A stretch of 64,000 nt of DNA, from positions 124,001 through 188,000 of the forward strand of contig CM074695.1 in assembly GCA_037367355.1 (NCBI GenBank). Direction: 5' to 3'. The stretch is from Neoscytalidium dimidiatum. Its lineage: Eukaryota; Ascomycota; Dothideomycetes; Botryosphaeriales; Botryosphaeriaceae. Shown piece by piece: positions 21,001 through 32,785 of this stretch. The stretch's first letter is position 1, and every line of letters begins with the position of its first letter. The position numbers were made by a program, and so were the translations under genes. The notes below the pieces were generated by a model. That model ran no database searches and was not told the DNA's origin. It worked only from the letters and a program-made list of their open reading frames with translations.

Positions 21001-23500
21001 TGGGCCAATGAAGATCGTTCCGCAACCTGTTGGAGAGAAACTTTCATGCATGCTGTCGAACACTTATCGTTGATCGCTGTTTATAATGGGAACTGCGGGT
21101 TACCAAAAAGCCCATGCAGCTCCGCAATCCAGGGAATCTCTTGGTCATATCTAAGCACCAAGCCACCAATCAGCCAATCATCTTCAAGGGAGCGCCTGCA
21201 TATGCCAGCAGCGAAACTCTTCTCTTTTGACCAGCTCGCCACAGACCGCATTGCGTTGGGGGGTTCACAGAACAGAAAAAGCGCGAGGAATGCATCGTGC
21301 ACTGGCAACGTGGGGATGGTGAGACCAAGTAACAACGGCTAGTAAGCAAAATTGCCAGTCTAAATCCGCCTGGCAAGAGAAACACGCGTGTGCAAGCATT
21401 TTGCAGGGGCTTGTCAACCGGAAGGCGGACTACTTACGACCCTCCGTCGGATAAGCCCCTTGAACCCTTCCGCGTGAATGTGGATTGCCTTTCTTGGCAT
21501 GAGCCATGGATGATCATCATGTTTGGTGGTCGGAAGCGGCCGGTAGGTCTGCTGTTTTGGCCAGCTTTTTCTAGCGCTTGACGCCACAGCGTTCGCCAAA
21601 TCCGACCCCGATCCTTCCACATTCTCGCCGCAATCCTCCCGCTGTCCTTTGATCGCCAATCAAGTCTCGACCAAAATTTCAGTGCAGTGCTGTCTTGGTT
21701 AGTGAACAAGCTGAAGAATACGGTATCACCGAGCCATTGAGCCGGATGTGGATGATTTGCTCCTTGCCCGGGGGACGACCATGCGCTGTCTCATGCAAAC
21801 CGCGATGAGCAACAACATCCCGAACCTATCGTCTTGGGACACGAATATGCGCAAAGAGGCTTGGAGCATTTCATAATGTTTCATTTGTCCTATCAACGAC
21901 GCTGCCGCTTTCGCTTCGTCGATGAAGTCCCGATTTTCTCACGCAACCGCCTCGACATGCACGCCGTTCCCTCTGGGTGCTTCAATGTACCTTATAGAAG
22001 AATTATCACCTCTACCGGTGTATGTTGAACGGTATCCAGCTCTGAAGATCACGGTGAAACTAGTGCTGATGAAGCTACTAAAAAAGAATCTGCCGCATAT
22101 ATGAGTTGTCGAGGACGAGAAGTTCAAAGAGCTGTGATCCTGCTGGATGTTATGTCAAGGTAGGACTCCTTATGCAAGCAAGAATGCGGTGCATATAGTT
22201 TGATACGTGCTCTTGAGAGAAGGGCGACGCTGCGTAAATGGAGCACCGCCTACGATATGACAGGGCACATCTACCACGCCGAAGTGTCCATTCAACACGC
22301 AGGCAGTCTACTACCATGTACAATGATGAGATCTCATTATTCCCAGCCCGCTCCACCTCTTTTTCTTATCACACCTTGCTCTCGGTCGAACGGCTCGAAC
22401 GATAGTGGACGTGCAAACGGAACAGTCGGTTACGGAAATACTCTGACTCTTCCTCGACTCCATTCGCTGGTCTACGGCACCGATAGGTGTTCGATCAGAC
22501 CAGCACAATGCCAAGAATTGATTGCGCTACCTACAAGGGCGATGGGTTTTGAGCGAGACTAGGCGATATCTTGGGCCCAGCGGTGGCATCTGACGTTATC
22601 ACCTCCATAATTTTACATGTTCGACGCGTTCCCAATGCAATGGAAAGCTAAAACAAATCGCCGGGTAGACGTGGGCTCAGGGATGGGTGTGCATGCAGCA
22701 GCGGTCCGACGTCGGTTCGCCTATGCACGGCGTAGAATGCGGAAAACGGAAGGACGGAAAACAGCAAACGACTTAGTTCACTTCCTGGAAATTCACTCCA
22801 AACACCATGAGGCCTTCCCTTCTCTTCCCTTTTTCAAAGTTCCCTTAACCCGCTGCGCGATTAAGCATACTGCTGATCCGGGATTGCCAGATGAGGAAGC
22901 GCTTCCGCTATGTCACCACTTTTTCCCTTTCACCCCACCCCCTCCATAATCTGTTTTCGGGTTTCATGGGCTCATCTTTACCACGTGGGGGTCTCTGCCT
23001 CTACTAAGCGCCTCAATTTATCGAATCTCTGCCGTACGTTCCGCGCGATGTCGCTTATCACCAGCCACTCGCCACCGGACCATTCTGCCGTGATTCGACA
23101 TCTCCATCTCTTGGTCTTTTCTTCAGTCTGTACCTATAAAGTTGTCATTGAATCTTCTCCTCCCCATGAGTTTGTCTCTTTAGAATTCAGGTCTCAGTAC
23201 CGGGCCAACCAACTCACCTCTATCCCCTGTCTCTTCGTCGTAGAGTGTTCAGAGATTTGAAGCAGTACTGTCTCAAGCTTCCAAGACGTTCGTCGAAAAC
23301 ATAGAGTCATTTCTCCTTCCTTTTTCTCTGTGCCATTTGTAGACGGATAATTGAATGGAAGGAGCATCAATCCCGCATCAAACACAGTAAGTAGCGGCAT
23401 CCATCTCTGAAAAGTATTCGTAGGCGGACAGAGCAGCTGACACAGCTGGTCCAGGCAAGGAACGAAGCGGACCTTGTCTAAAACAGAGAGCAGCAATCCA
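18053..23500. other. 5.4-kb stretch without a supportable gene
   Basis: Open frames up to about 165 codons occur but show no protein features. Long A tracts lie near 20153-20163 and 20981-20996. The last 400-500 bases are pyrimidine-rich and probably form the promoter and leader of the TmpA-like gene. Base composition is mixed, not the strongly AT-rich look of a RIP-inactivated transposon. Confidence 0.45.
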
Positions 23501-25162
23501 ATGGCGCACCGTCCCTCAAGTGCTCCAGAGGCCCAAGCTGCTGACCTGGCACACGACGATGCCATGACGCCTGAGCCAGCAGATGTCGAAGCCGCCAAGG
23601 CGCTCGTAGCCGCAAATCCGGACCTCCTTCCCAACGGCCAGCATGATCTGGAAAAGCAAAGGCATTCCGACGAGAGCAGCAGCGTGGCCGCTTCCTTCGA
23701 AAAGGAGCGCAGTGAGGAGAGTAAGGAGAAAGACATCCCCCGCGACTCGACCAACACCACATCATCCAGCAGCAGCTCGATCGTCAAGACCCCCTACGAC
23801 CGCTCGAAGCTCCTCGCCCTCCCTCCGCAAAAAGGCCCGGCCTGGTATCGGGCCTTCCGGTGGCAGTTCTTCACCGTCTACCGCAAGATCTACACCGTCG
23901 TCTTCCTGCTCAACCTCGTCTGGGGCCTCGTGGGCTTCTCGATCGGCTCCTTCGGCGACGACGACTACGCCTCGGGCACGCTCGCGTCCGACAGCGTGGC
24001 GACGGCCGTCGCGGTCAACGTGATGGTCGCGATCGCGATCCGCAACGAGCACGTGATCAACATCATCTTCTCGACGAGCATCGCGGTGCCGCACTCGGCG
24101 CCGCTCTGGCTGCGCAAGATGTGCGCCATGATCTACAGCTACGGCGGCCTGCACTCGGGCTGCTCGACGGCGGCGAGCGTGTGGTACGCGATCTACACGG
24201 GCGTCGCCGCGCGCGAGTACGTCTCGGGCAGGCAGACGTCGCCCGTCTTCGTCATCCTGGCCAGCGTGCTGCTGGGCCTGCTCGTCTCGATGATCGTGCT
24301 CGCGATGCCGAACCTGCGGCAGCGCTATCACAACTGGTTCGAGTGCGTGCACCGCTTCGCGGGCTGGACGGTCCTTGCGCTCTTCTGGGCGCAGCTGGCC
24401 AGCTCCGCGGCCCTCAACGGCCGCAGGATGCACGCCCGGCCCGGCGTCGTGCTCGTCACCTCCCCGGCCTTCTGGTTCCTGCTCGCCGCCACGCTGCTCG
24501 TCGTCTACCCGTGGGCGCGCCTGCGCAAGCGCGAGGTCGTCGTCGAGGCGCTGTCCAACCACGCCGTGCGCCTGCACTTCGCCCACTTCCGCCCGGCCCT
24601 CTGCAGCGCCATCCGCATCTCCGACCGGCCCCTGCGCGAGAACCACGCCTTCGCCACCATCCCGGCCCACGGCGGCGGGCAGACCGACGACGCCGGCTTC
24701 TCCGTCGTCGTGTCCTCGGCCGGCGACTGGACGCGCCGCATGATCGCGCGGCCGCCGCAGAAGCTCTGGATCCGCAGCGGGCCCAACCAGGGCATGGCGG
24801 CCGTCACCAAGCTCTTCTCGCCCGTCGTGCTCATGGCGACGGGCAGCGGCATCGGCCCCTGCCTTGGCTTCTTCGTCGGCGCCCCGGGCCACGACGTGCG
24901 CGTCATCTGGAGCACCAAGAACCCGCTGCGCACGTACGGCCAGGGCGTCATCGACGCGGTGCGAAAGGCCGACCCCCGCGCGCGCATCATCGACACGGAC
25001 GAGACGGGCCGCCCGGATCTGATCGCCCTGGCGTACAGCGTGTACAAAGAGAGCGGGGCCGAGGCCGTGTGCATCATCTCGAACAAGAAGGTCGTCGATA
25101 TGGTGGTCTTTGGCATGGAGACGAGGGGCGTGCCGGCGTATGGTCCCATTTGGGACTCTTAA
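23501..25162 (+). CDS. TmpA-like integral membrane flavoreductase
   Basis: A single exon of 553 residues starting at the ATG at 23501. A Ser/Glu-rich cytoplasmic N-terminus (about 1-110) precedes a membrane domain with about six helices, starting with IYTVVFLLNLVWGLVGFSIG and including RNEHVINIIFSTSI, GLHSGCSTAASVWYAIYTG, VFVILASVLLGLLVSMIVLA and FWFLLAATLLVVYPW. A C-terminal ferredoxin-reductase-like domain follows, with the nucleotide-binding loop VLMATGSGIGPCLGFF near residue 445. The layout matches Aspergillus TmpA, a membrane flavoprotein linked to conidiation signalling, and the reductase part of some adenylate-forming enzymes. The real substrate is unknown. The reading frame becomes very GC-rich after the first 100 codons, so long antisense frames appear. 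It stands isolated, with more than 2 kb of gene-poor DNA on each side. Confidence 0.82.
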   Translation: MAHRPSSAPEAQAADLAHDDAMTPEPADVEAAKALVAANPDLLPNGQHDLEKQRHSDESSSVAASFEKERSEESKEKDIPRDSTNTTSSSSSSIVKTPYDRSKLLALPPQKGPAWYRAFRWQFFTVYRKIYTVVFLLNLVWGLVGFSIGSFGDDDYASGTLASDSVATAVAVNVMVAIAIRNEHVINIIFSTSIAVPHSAPLWLRKMCAMIYSYGGLHSGCSTAASVWYAIYTGVAAREYVSGRQTSPVFVILASVLLGLLVSMIVLAMPNLRQRYHNWFECVHRFAGWTVLALFWAQLASSAALNGRRMHARPGVVLVTSPAFWFLLAATLLVVYPWARLRKREVVVEALSNHAVRLHFAHFRPALCSAIRISDRPLRENHAFATIPAHGGGQTDDAGFSVVVSSAGDWTRRMIARPPQKLWIRSGPNQGMAAVTKLFSPVVLMATGSGIGPCLGFFVGAPGHDVRVIWSTKNPLRTYGQGVIDAVRKADPRARIIDTDETGRPDLIALAYSVYKESGAEAVCIISNKKVVDMVVFGMETRGVPAYGPIWDS

Positions 25163-27846
25163 AGGTTTGTAGCTCGTATCGCGTTTTGATGTGAGCTTGT
25201 TGCCTGTTGGTTGACGCGCACGGTATGTTTTTTAGGGGGGGTTCCTTCGTTTCGCGATATACCGTACTAGCGAGATGGTTGTTGCCGTGTGGAAAATTCG
25301 GGCTGCGTTTTGGTGTCAGCGTTGCTGGTGAAGCTTGTGTTTTGGGAGGGCCTTCTCTCTGATTCCCTTTTCCATATTCTGCTTTTCTTTTGTTTGACCC
25401 TTACAGTACGACTAGGAAAGACGAAACGCACGCGCACGAACTCGATACGTTCACTTCGGGCGCTACGCGGACAGCTTCACTAACGACATTGAGTCATTCA
25501 TTATAGTCGGGTCAGTTTCGGAAGCACTGGCAAGGTCAGTGCTGGATGTCATGACTAGATGATGTGACGGAAGATCAATGTGTGGATATGTAGTAGAAGA
25601 CCGAAGTATAGATAGGCGGGTCGATAAATTTAGAATATGTCAGTTCGTTGCTAGTCTCCGTACTGTTACGTTATGGCGGTCAATTTACTTATTTACCTAA
25701 CTCTTTCCCGCACATGCACAGATTTGTGCGACGTCCATCTACTATGCATGCATGAGTTATAATCAAAGTACATTGCGACTCGATCATGAGGTTGACATTG
25801 TAATACGACATCCAGTCGGCATGATCGGAGAAAGACTGAGGACGGCAACAATACTCGAACAGGGATGCAGCCAACACTGCAGGTGGTGCCGGTTGAAGGG
25901 AGGACGGCACGGAGCAAGCAGCCGGCAACCCATTGATTGTCCGAGCCGCCGAAATTTAAGGTTGAGCATATATTGAGCGAATAATAGCCCGTCTTTAGCC
26001 CATTTTCTTTTTATTCATGCCTGTTCAGCGCTAGATTGTTTACCCGAGGGCTGGGACCGGGTAGGTTTAGTAAGGCTCTCGTGAGAATGTGCCTTGGGGG
26101 TGGCGGCGGCGGCAGCTTCGTTCATAGGGTTGGTGCTAACGAACCCCACCGAGGATGCCTCGGCGCATGCCTGCGTAGAGGCAGAGATAAAGCGCGGATT
26201 AGGACAAGTTCTCCTTGAAACTACGTTTTGCTTCAGTCCACGCGAGGACGAGGTGGTTTGGAGATTTGGAAGTTCTTGCTCATAAGAAAGAATGGCTATA
26301 TTTGGGGGACGGGGAATGGACAGAAGGAACGAGTAGGGCGGTGAGGCGTCCCAAGTCTGGTCGAAAATGGCTGACGGTTGTTTCGCCAGAGGGTTTTAGG
26401 GAGTTGTCGCGTGGCCGTCCGAGCGTGTCGCGGAGTGTGCAGCTAGCGCTCCAGTGCTCTGATTCTGAAGATAAGGCGGTGTTGTGGTGGTGGGTCAGGC
26501 GGTGACGGAGGTGGAGGGCGCCTTCTTACTAGCTGCAGGCAGATGCCCTGAGGCGTGGTGAATGCCGATCGTTTGGCGGCAAGATGGGATCATGGATGAT
26601 GACAGAAGAACGAAGAGGCGTTAAGCTGCTGTAGGCAAACACCTGGTGCCCATACGGTAGCAGTATCCCTGCGCGTGGGATGTATTTCTTTTTTCGGACT
26701 TGTTCGTGCTCGTACACACAAGCTCTTCAGGAGACGTCAGACGCCACGGTTTCGCCATGTGTTCATTTCTACACCGTGTCATCAGCAAGAAGTCTAAAAT
26801 AATGGGCGTTGATATCGTTCTGGCGGCAAAGCCTCTGTCAGCGTGGTATGTCTTTCTCAGTCGAATTTGCGGATTTGCAATAGCGGCCCTTTGTTCCCAA
26901 CCTTCAAAGAGCGGGAGAGGCTTGTGACGGGCTCAGGTTTTGGTTAATGAACCCGGATAGACTGCAGCAGCCACGGTAGTCCAGGGCTTCACTCGGAGCC
27001 AACTTTCCGCCGAAGGAAGAGGTGCAGCAGCTGGACAGGCCACGCCATGTCTAAGAATACGGACGATCGCAGAGCATCAGGTAGCACGGCCCGGTTGGTA
27101 GCAGCAGCAGCGCGCGGTCAAACACTGGGGCAGGTGGAGAGCTGGAGCAGCTTGGCAGTGCGCGACCATGTGCTGATGCAGGGCGTCGGCGTCGGGCCTT
27201 CTCGGTGGTGAGTCGCAGCGGGTCAGGTCAGAACTCAAGTCAGGTCTTGTGGTACTGAAGCAGCGTGGGAGCAACGGCGGGCGGACGCTAGGGAGCTGCG
27301 GGCAGAGAGGTGGTTGGCGGTAGCGGGTGCGGTTGGTGAGGATCTCGCTTACCTTGCGAGATTTGTCGTCGCCGGTATTCCAAATCACCACCACACGCCC
27401 TTGACCCTAGCCCGACTCAGAGCACCCAGCGGCCCCCCGACTGTTTTCCCTCCGCGATTCGTTTCAGTCTGTCCGTGCTGTCTATTTGTCACTCCGCTGC
27501 TGTCCGCATCGCCCTCATTGGTGCTCGTCGCCATGCCTGCCTCGAGTGCCGCTCCGATCCACGCCCTCCGCCCACTTAATCTCGTGGCTAGTATATCCCA
27601 AGCATCCTCCGGAGCCCTGAATTGCAAAACTCCGCCCCCACATACCTGGCATCTTAGTCCGCCGCCTGTTAAGCTGTGCTTGAGCCTGTGCCTCATCATC
27701 CATCCTCCTCCTCCCTCCCGGATTCCCAGACTCGGCTATATACGTGCCGACTGCCCAAACCAGACACGCTTTCTCCCCGATACATAAGTGCTCTTTAGAA
27801 ATCCACTCCCAAACCATCTCGTCTTCTCTTCACGCCTTTCCCCACC
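25163..27846. other. Gene-poor stretch of 2.7 kb
   Basis: Nothing was supported on either strand. The last 450 bases, from about 27390, are C/T-rich on the plus strand and look like a promoter and leader for the small gene at 27847. Confidence 0.45.
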
Positions 27847-28089
27847 ATGCCCGCTCCGTCTGCACCCATCCACTCTTTACCCCAGGCTCCATCGCCGCCC
27901 CAGACCTCCTCGTCCCACCCATACCTGGAGCCGAGGCACGCTTCATCCATCGAGTCGTGGAATATGTCAGTTCCCGGCCGCTCCATCCAGGCCCACACCC
28001 AGCGCCAGCAGCCATCTGCGTCTGATCCAGCCATACTTGCATACCTGCAGCTGAAGATGGCCCTGCTCCGGAAGAAGAGCGGATCCTAA
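27847..28089 (+). CDS. Possible small protein of 80 residues
   Basis: Starts at an ATG in a good context (CCACC before it) after a pyrimidine-rich leader, with third codon positions strongly biased to C and G, as in expressed genes. The product is Pro/Ser-rich in the first half (SLPQAPSPPQTSSS) and ends in a short possible helix with a basic tail (AILAYLQLKMALLRKKSG). There is no signal peptide or recognised domain. An A tract follows the stop by about 30 bases (near 28115). It could be a short conserved fungal protein or a chance frame. Confidence 0.4.
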   Translation: MPAPSAPIHSLPQAPSPPQTSSSHPYLEPRHASSIESWNMSVPGRSIQAHTQRQQPSASDPAILAYLQLKMALLRKKSGS

Positions 28090-29318
28090 TCCGTGAAGAC
28101 GAGAGCAAGGAAAACAAAAAAAAAAAAAAAAGCAAGCAAGCAAAGTTAGCGAGTCACGGTTTCCCGGTCACCGGTTCCTCCAACCTGCTACTTTCTGGCG
28201 CTAGGCATGTGGTGAGCCTATCATCCTCTTTTCCAAGAGTTCCGATCGACGTCATCCTGCTCTTTCGAAGCACAGACGAGACGTCTTGTCCATGCTTAAA
28301 TTCCCCATCTACGAACCAACCCGCTGCAAATAGGCAGTCGTGCCTGTTGATCAATTCCTTGTTGTTCTCGGACCCTCCGCTCCGCTTCCTCTGTCGCTTC
28401 GCCCATTCTGGAGGCCTGGTCGTCTCAAGTTGCGTTTCGACGGCCGCATCGGGACTCTGCGTGCTTTTCTGTCGGAGCGCGACCACACCGAAGCTGCAGC
28501 GGACAGCCCACTCAGCCGAATTTCTGCCATCGATCTCCGCATTTTCCGACATGCTGCCCATGATGACACCTCTTGAGACGGTCGCGAAGCATGGCGATGG
28601 GGTCTGAGGATTTTATTTTCTTTCCGGTTTGCTGCTTCACATGTTGCTGATGCCTGGATTCTACGGGCGAGCATTGTCCAGACTCCAATGATGAGGCTGT
28701 GTCAACGTCAATTAGGTCTGGAAGCGGTCGTGTGTAGGGCGAGCTATGATACAGCGTAGGAGTTCTGGCGTCTTGTGTATTTGCCTTTCAGAGGCTATCG
28801 TTTTTCCAACTTGGGCGCGGATTTGTCAAGGAGCTTCTGTCACGGCTGAATTAAATACTTTCCTGCGCATATCATCAATTGCAGCGACGTTATGCCTTCG
28901 CACTTCGACGATTGATGAGCTATATTCAGTCGCATAGACTTGCGCGCCTTGTAATGCAATCGCGAAGGTTTCGGCCTTTAAGCGACATGACCGGGAGGGC
29001 GATCCAAGAAATGCGTACAATTAAGCATGCGGCAATGTCAGCATAAGCACGGGTAGATCAGGTACCTGCGGGAGCATTCAGCCGAGCGGTGTGCACAGCC
29101 TTTGGTCTTGGACGCGGTCGGGGTGTTGAGGGCGACCGTGGAGGCGGCGGCTGTAGCAGCGGCACCGACACGTGACTGGGAAACGCCAAATCTCAAGTTT
29201 CCCGAGCTTTGACGGATTCCTTGCTTTCTTGGCATCCGACCGTGAGTGAGCGAGCGACGCGGACTTTCGGTGCTTGACAAAGTTCAGCCCTCCGTCAACA
29301 CTACCGCCTATCCGCCCA
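28090..29318. other. Intergenic stretch, nothing recognised
   Basis: Contains an A tract near 28115-28130 followed by a few GCAA repeats. No frame on either strand has recognisable protein content. The right end is the promoter of the bL27m gene. Confidence 0.45.
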
Positions 29319-30252
29319 ATGCTCCTCCCACGCACCCAAGCCCCCGTGCGGGCTGCTCTGGCTGCATCGCGGGTGTCGCGCCCCGCGACATCGCCTGCCG
29401 CTTCGCTCAATGTCCTCGACGTCCTACGTGCCTCGCTCGCAGCTCCATCCTCATCGCCGGACCTGACATTCGTCCGCCATGCCACGCATCAAGCACAAGG
29501 ACGTGCAAATGGCCCCAAAAATGGCCCCGGGAAGCGATTAGGAGCGAAGAAGACTGGCGGTATGAGATCCACCCTCTATCCACCCTCTATCCACCCATCC
29601 ACACAGCACTGCCCCTCCGCAACCATACCAACTTGTTGCACCTTCCTCACTCACGCTACCCTCAATTGCTAACACCAATCCCTCTCCTCCAGAGCAGTAC
29701 GTCGTCCCTGGCAACATCATCTTCCGGCAGCGCGGTACCAAGTGGTATCCCGGCGAGAACTGCGCGATGGGGCGCGATCACACGATCCACGCGACGGCGG
29801 CCGGGTACGTCAAGTACTACCGCGACCCGGCGCGGCACCCCAAGCGCCAGTACATCGGCGTCGTCTTCGAGCGCACCCAGACGCTGCCCTCGCCGCCGCA
29901 CGCCGCCCGCCGCCGCCGCCTCGGCATGCTGGCCGTCCCGCGCGCCGACGCCCTCTCGCACGAGGAGACGGGCGATCTGACGGCCAATGTGTCCGCGCAC
30001 AACGTCGACGTGAAGCAGGTGCCGGCAAGGAAGAGGAAGAACATTCCCGAGAGGAACTTGGTGTTGCGGCCGGGCTACATGTACAGGGAGGCCAACTGGG
30101 AGATTGGTCGGGTCGCGGACAAGACGGGCGTTGCGGATAGGGTCAGCAAGTTCACGCCAGGCGATCGGTTCAAGGCATGGCGGAAGGCGTCGGTGAGGAA
30201 GGCGAAGAATGCGGAGAGGAGGGGTCTGCGGGCGAGGAAGGGCAAGAAATAA
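29319..30252 (+). CDS. Mitochondrial large-subunit ribosomal protein bL27m
   Basis: Two exons (29319-29559 and 29693-30252) give 266 residues. The N-terminus is Arg/Ala/Ser-rich without acidic residues, as a mitochondrial presequence, and runs into [21 protein letters not shown]. The conserved L27 core spans the splice: KKTG joined to [20 protein letters not shown], then [14 protein letters not shown]. After about residue 130 comes the long C-terminal extension typical of fungal Mrp7/L27m, with a basic tail. The 133-base intron is GT-AG with a TGCTAAC branch point and a duplicated CCACCCTCTAT motif. It is a component of the 54S mitoribosome near the peptidyl-transferase centre. The yeast counterpart is MRP7. 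Confidence 0.93.
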
Positions 30253-30787
30253 ACGGGAGCGGATACAGGGCTGGCACAATTCTGGCGACCTCGAGGTTAA
30301 TCCGTGGATCAATAGCAAAAATGGCATGCTTATGGGATGATGGCATGGTTTGGTTCCTAAGTGGGGAATCCTGGGTCTAGTGAGTTTGTCATGTAAAACA
30401 GGGAGCAAATGTACAGGGTATTCAAGGAATAGAGAACCTCCTATTCCATGTATCTAGCATTCTTCTGACTTGTTCAACTTGCGTGGTATGAAAATACATC
30501 GAGGTCGGTGTAGTCACCGCCCAGCAGCAACCCGGCGAGACGGTCCTGACTTCTTACCTCCGTGCCAACGCCGATTGATGCCTCAACGACCCAAAGCTTG
30601 GACGCAATCCGCCCCGCGTCCCTCCGCAACTGCACACCTCACCACAAATCTCGCGCGGCCCCCGAGTTCCCCAGCCTCACCACCACACACTCTCCACCTT
30701 CGAACCAACCTCATACCTCCGAAGCGCTTCGCGAAACCCCGCGCAAACATCACCGCCCAAAACGCCCACGGCACAACCGCAAGCACG
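30253..30787. other. Intergenic region between bL27m and Ubc7 genes
   Basis: A 535-base spacer between two same-strand genes. Its right half is C-rich leader sequence of the E2 gene. Nothing else was recognised. Confidence 0.5.
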
Positions 30788-31369
30788 ATGGCCGCCACCT
30801 CCGTCGCCTCCAAGCGCCTGTTCCACGAGTACAAGGCGCTGTCGAACGACCCGCCGGACGGCATCACCGCGGGTCCCGTCAACGAGGACGACATGTTCGT
30901 GTGGGAGGCGCTGATCCAGGGGCCCGAGGGCACGCCCTTCGAGGGCGGCATCTTCCCCGCCGAGCTTAAGTTCCCCAAGGACTACCCGCTGGCTCCGCCC
31001 ACCATGCGCTTCACCTGCGACATGTGGCATCCGAACGGTGAGCAGCCCATCCTCAGTCTCTGCTCGGTATTGTTATTGGGAGATCCGGGGGACTGATGCG
31101 GAAGGGAAATGGTAGTGTATCCTAACGGCACCGTCTGCATCTCGATCCTGCATCCGCCCGGCGACGACCCGAACCACTACGAGCACGCGTCCGAGCGGTG
31201 GAGCCCCATCCAGAGCGTCGAGAAGATCCTGATCTCCGTCATGAGCATGCTGGCCGAGCCGAACGACGAGAGCCCCGCCAACGTCGATGCCGCGCGCATG
31301 TGGAGGGAGAAGCGGGGCGAGTACGAGAGGATCGTGAGGGAGAACGTGCGGAGAGGGCTGGGCTTGTGA
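30788..31369 (+). CDS. ubc7: Ubiquitin-conjugating enzyme E2, Ubc7/UBE2G2 class
   Basis: Exons 30788-31037 and 31116-31369 give 167 residues, almost the length of yeast Ubc7 (165). The E2 fold is complete: [38 protein letters not shown], the HPN motif split by the intron (HPN joined to VYPNG), and catalytic Cys91 in GTVCISILH. The insertion after the cysteine ([18 protein letters not shown]) is the acidic loop that marks the Ubc7/Cdc34 class. Ubc7 works with Cue1 and Hrd1 or Doa10 at the ER membrane in degradation of misfolded proteins. The start is the ATG in a good context at 30788; an upstream in-frame extension of 106 codons is unlike any E2. The intron is 78 bases, GT-AG. Confidence 0.95.
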
Positions 31370-32785
31370 GGGGCGCGCGCGTGCGCGAGGAGGCGGGCTT
31401 CGATGCATATTTGGAGTTTCGGGGAGCGCCGGGGTCTTTTTCGGGTCGTGCTTGGACAGCGGGGATGGCGTTTTTGTTCGGCCGGCTTTGGTGAGCTAGT
31501 AGGAACCGATTGATACTATGAAGACTTTCCCGCTATATGGAACCTCATGGCTATCCGTTTTCCGGACTTTGGATTCACCTCCTGAATTGCCAGGTTTTAG
31601 ATTTGCAATCCGCTGCTCGCTCGGCCTGCTCTCTCCAACCTATCTCAGCACGCGGACTGTGCGAGCATATCGATTCTACTTCCCAAGCCCGATGGCTCCG
31701 GCCCTCCGTGACTTCTCTTGCGGGGTTTCTTCCGGGCGTGCCGTATCTTTTGACCTGTCAAAAATTATTCTTCTCTATCAATGACGCTCCACAACAAGAC
31801 ACGCGTGTCCCGCACTATTCTTCATTATGATACTGTTGTTCTCCATCATAAGATAAGAACTCACGCCGTCCTCCTCGCCGAGCATGTATTCCAACCTCTC
31901 CGGGAGCAAGCTACCGTCATGTATATCATGGTTCCCACAAGTGAGGATTGAGTTGCTGTGGACTTTTCGCTGGCCGCTTGGTGAAACTGGTCTTGCAAAA
32001 TGTGGACTGGGCATACCATTGACTAGCTTCCATCCTGAAGAGAAAATAACCCAAGAGAAAACAAACCGTACGCTAGTCTATCAAATTATTACTGCAATAG
32101 TCCGTTTAAGTTTTGCTGCAGATCCAACATGTGTTAAAGTCACATTACCGTATTCGGTCAATTAGTTTGTTAAGGTGGCAAAGACCGCATATTTCACGCA
32201 GAAGTCTTTGGCTCAGGTAGCAACAGATGTCTCAACGAATTGATGCCAAGGGTTCAACCCAATACCACACTTTGTCGCTCCTGATATTTTGGCATATGTT
32301 TATCTTGAATCGACCTGGCACCATTACCGAGGAAGAGATGTTCCACAAAGAGGAGAATTATTTGTAAATACTGATGCCATGTATCATATACAAGACATGA
32401 ACATCTGCAAGTGTTTATTACATATATTCTGGCAATGAGAATGATTGGTGTCATTCGGACCACTCCAAACCGTAAGAACCGACCAGATCTCGGAGCCAAA
32501 GCAGTTAACAAGTGTGGTTGTTGGAGTGAGAAAGTGGATATCCTGTGTAGTCGCATCACTAGAGGTTGAGCAGAATGACATACATAGAAATTAATCAGTC
32601 GGAGTGTTTAATAAAATCTCCATTTGCGCAAAAGGTGGTCTTTAGCGCAGATCGGCGTTTCTTGCAAGAGAAAGGCGCTACAACTGATACGCACATTCCC
32701 ACACACAGGATGACTACATTCAACAAATGTGTAATTCAGAGGGGAGAGACTTGGTTGGGTATACCACACCATTACGCAATTCCAC
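31370..32785. other. Intergenic stretch of 1.4 kb between convergent genes
   Basis: Lies between the 3' ends of the Ubc7 and Aim25-like genes. Mostly AT-rich. No gene was supported. A tRNA-like pair of motifs near 32208-32255 was tested and rejected. Confidence 0.5.

Noticed and set aside
23762..24892. Long open frame (376 codons) on the minus strand
   Set aside because: Antisense shadow of the GC-rich TmpA-like gene; its translation is an Arg/Asp/Glu/Gly-rich low-complexity string without domains.
23860..25194. Long plus-strand frame of 444 codons overlapping the TmpA-like gene
   Set aside because: Off-frame reading of GC-rich codons, Arg/Leu/Gly-rich, no recognisable domain; the other frame is a clear family member.
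32208..32255. tRNA-like A-box and B-box pair
   Set aside because: Motif spacing was suggestive, but the T-arm and acceptor stem do not pair.
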